From the NCBI GenBank assembly GCA_021604805.1, contig BQJR01000003.1, positions 62,001 through 126,000 on the forward strand: a stretch of DNA of 64,000 nt. The letters are read 5' to 3'. The stretch comes from Planctomycetota bacterium. Its GTDB lineage: Bacteria > Planctomycetota > B15-G4. A program made the translations under genes and the position numbers. Below are positions 62,587 through 64,000 of this stretch, piece after piece (the first letter of the stretch is position 1; every line of letters starts with the position of its first letter). The notes below the pieces were generated by a model that did not search any database, was not told where the DNA came from, and saw only the letters and a list, made by a program, of their open reading frames with translations.

Positions 62587-64000
62587 ATGGCGACCCCGGC
62601 CTACGACCAGTTGCTCGAGCGCTACGCCGAGATCAAAGACCTCGAAGGCGCACAGTCGATCCTCGGCTGGGACCAAGAAGTGATGATGCCCGCCGGCGGC
62701 GGCGCGGCGCGCGCGCACAGCATGGCCTCGCTCGCAGGCGTGTTGCACGCCAAGCGCACGGCGCCCGAGCTGCGCAAGCTGTTGGGCTCGCTCAAGCGCG
62801 GTCGCGCCAAGTTGAAGCCGCGGGAGCGGCGCAGCTTGGAGCTCGCGCAGCATGCCGTCGACAAGGCCTCGGCGATCCCGGCACGACTCGCCACCGAGAT
62901 CGCGCACGCCGAGAGCGCTGGCCTCGAGGCCTGGCGCGCCGCGCGTGAGGCGCGCGACGTGCGCGGCTTCGTGCCCGCACTCGAACGCATGGTCGGCCTG
63001 AAGCGCGAAGTCGCCGCGCTGCGTGGCAAACCCGGCAAGCTCTACGACCCGCTGCTCGACGAGTTCGAACCCGGCGCCACGATGGCCGAGATCGATCCGC
63101 TGCTCACCGAGCTCAAGGAGCTCACCGTGCCGCTCGTGAAGCGCGTGGTGGCCAGCGGCGTCAAGCCGAACATGAAGCCCTTCGTCGGGCGCTTCAAGGT
63201 CGACGCGCAACGCGCCTTCGCGCGCGAGATCTGCCTGGCCATGGGCATCGACCCCGAGCGTTCGCGCATGGACCTGTCCACCCATCCGTTCTGCGGCGGC
63301 GTGGCTCCCGACGACGTGCGCATGACCTCGCGCTACGACCCACGCGACACGCGCGGCGGGCTCTTCGGTGCGATCCACGAAGCGGGCCACGGCCTCTACG
63401 AGCAAGGCCTCGACGCACGCCGCGCGCGCACGCCGCTCGGTGGTGCGATCTCTTCGGCGGTGCACGAGAGTCAGTCGCGGTTGTGGGAGAACAACGTCGG
63501 GCGCGGCAAGCCCTTCTGGACCTACTGGGCGCGCAAGTTGCGCGCGGCGCATCCGCAGCTCAAGGGTCTCAGCGTGGACAAGATCGTGGCCGCGGCCAAC
63601 GAGATGCGTCCCTCCTTGATCCGCGTGGAAGCCGACGAGCTCACTTACAACCTGCACATCGTGCTGCGCTACGAGATCGAGCGCGACCTGATCCAAGGCG
63701 AGCTCGAAGTGCGCGAGCTGCGCGACCGTTGGAACACGAACATGTCGGAGATGCTCGGCGTGACGCCGCGGCACGACACCGAGGGCGTGCTCCAAGACAT
63801 CCACTGGGCCATGGGCTTGTTCGGCTACTTCCCCACCTACAGCCTGGGCAACCTCTACGCCGCGCAGTTCATGGCCACCGCGCGCAAACAAATCCGCGGC
63901 CTCGACGGGCGCATCGCCAAGGGCGACATGGAACCGCTGCGCGAGTGGTTGCGCGTGAACATCCATCGGCACGACCAGGTGTACACCGCGGGACAACTCG
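62587..64000 (+). CDS. Carboxypeptidase Taq (M32 metallopeptidase), C-terminus cut by window end
   Basis: 471 residues are visible and the frame is open at the right edge; the family is ~500 aa, so little is missing. GGAG stands 6 nt before the ATG. Start YDQLLERYAEIKDLEGAQSILGWDQEVMMP is typical. Zinc site HEAGHGLYEQG with the following Glu in AVHESQSRLWEN (third ligand), and MRPSLIRVEADELTYNLHI as the conserved substrate region. A cytoplasmic zinc carboxypeptidase that trims residues from peptide C-termini. Confidence 0.96.
   Translation, partial: MATPAYDQLLERYAEIKDLEGAQSILGWDQEVMMPAGGGAARAHSMASLAGVLHAKRTAPELRKLLGSLKRGRAKLKPRERRSLELAQHAVDKASAIPARLATEIAHAESAGLEAWRAAREARDVRGFVPALERMVGLKREVAALRGKPGKLYDPLLDEFEPGATMAEIDPLLTELKELTVPLVKRVVASGVKPNMKPFVGRFKVDAQRAFAREICLAMGIDPERSRMDLSTHPFCGGVAPDDVRMTSRYDPRDTRGGLFGAIHEAGHGLYEQGLDARRARTPLGGAISSAVHESQSRLWENNVGRGKPFWTYWARKLRAAHPQLKGLSVDKIVAAANEMRPSLIRVEADELTYNLHIVLRYEIERDLIQGELEVRELRDRWNTNMSEMLGVTPRHDTEGVLQDIHWAMGLFGYFPTYSLGNLYAAQFMATARKQIRGLDGRIAKGDMEPLREWLRVNIHRHDQVYTAGQL

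Overview
This is a very G+C-rich bacterial chromosome segment with no phage, insertion sequence, CRISPR array or rRNA. The gene mix points to a marine-type Planctomycetota or a close relative: large secreted FG-GAP/SBBP/subtilisin proteins that share a home-made C-terminal tail, GTG/TTG starts, MCE and PqiA/B envelope genes, and a WecA/flippase/GT4 polysaccharide locus. The phylum is inferred from gene content only.

Layout. 1-1419: the end of an MlaF-like ABC ATPase and an MCE (MlaD-like) protein with six exact 34-residue repeats. 1416-6277: a B12-binding radical SAM enzyme (minus) and a large exported YetA/PL26-like polysaccharide-active protein with a coiled coil and an Asp-Pro linker (plus). 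6353-30871: an exopolysaccharide or glycolipid locus, almost all on the minus strand and mostly joined by 1-19 bp start/stop overlaps. It holds an epimerase, five GT4 transferases, an ArnT/PMT-type membrane transferase, a flippase, a WecA-like phosphosugar transferase, a polysaccharide deacetylase, a GNAT protein, a methyltransferase, a toroid-lyase-like protein, an intact B12 radical SAM enzyme, a second radical-SAM-like protein without the cluster cysteines, an alkaline-phosphatase-superfamily membrane enzyme and, alone on the plus strand, a related protein whose metal ligands are lost. No obvious Wzy polymerase was recognised.

31050-38357: HU, tRNA-Leu(UAA), a long-chain acyl-CoA ligase, an outer-membrane-type protein and the glyoxylate shunt pair malate synthase and isocitrate lyase, consistent with growth on fatty acids or acetate. 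38358-48221: a hexanucleotide repeat and an eroded C-terminal fragment, an SBBP beta-propeller protein, a pqiA-pqiB-like pair and two tandem FG-GAP paralogues. 48196-52460: a B12 uptake operon (binding protein, permease, ATPase) behind a clear cobalamin riboswitch, ending in a histidine phosphatase-P-loop kinase fusion. B12 uptake fits the need of the two B12-binding radical SAM enzymes. 52554-56766: a small Dabb lipoprotein, a secreted PQQ-type sugar dehydrogenase and a secreted subtilisin. 56798-60783: a SulP transporter, beta-carbonic anhydrase and O-methyltransferase operon, divergent from an OxyR-like LysR regulator that lacks the peroxidatic cysteine, with an ATAG-N7-CTAT operator between them. 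61015-64000: a Porin_O_P-type porin and the start of a carboxypeptidase Taq.

The most unusual theme is apparently dead enzymes kept beside live relatives: the radical SAM-like protein, the sulfatase-like membrane protein and a trypsin-like tail on PqiB. A recurring GATAG-type -10 element, three times 6-7 nt from an ATG, suggests leaderless transcripts.
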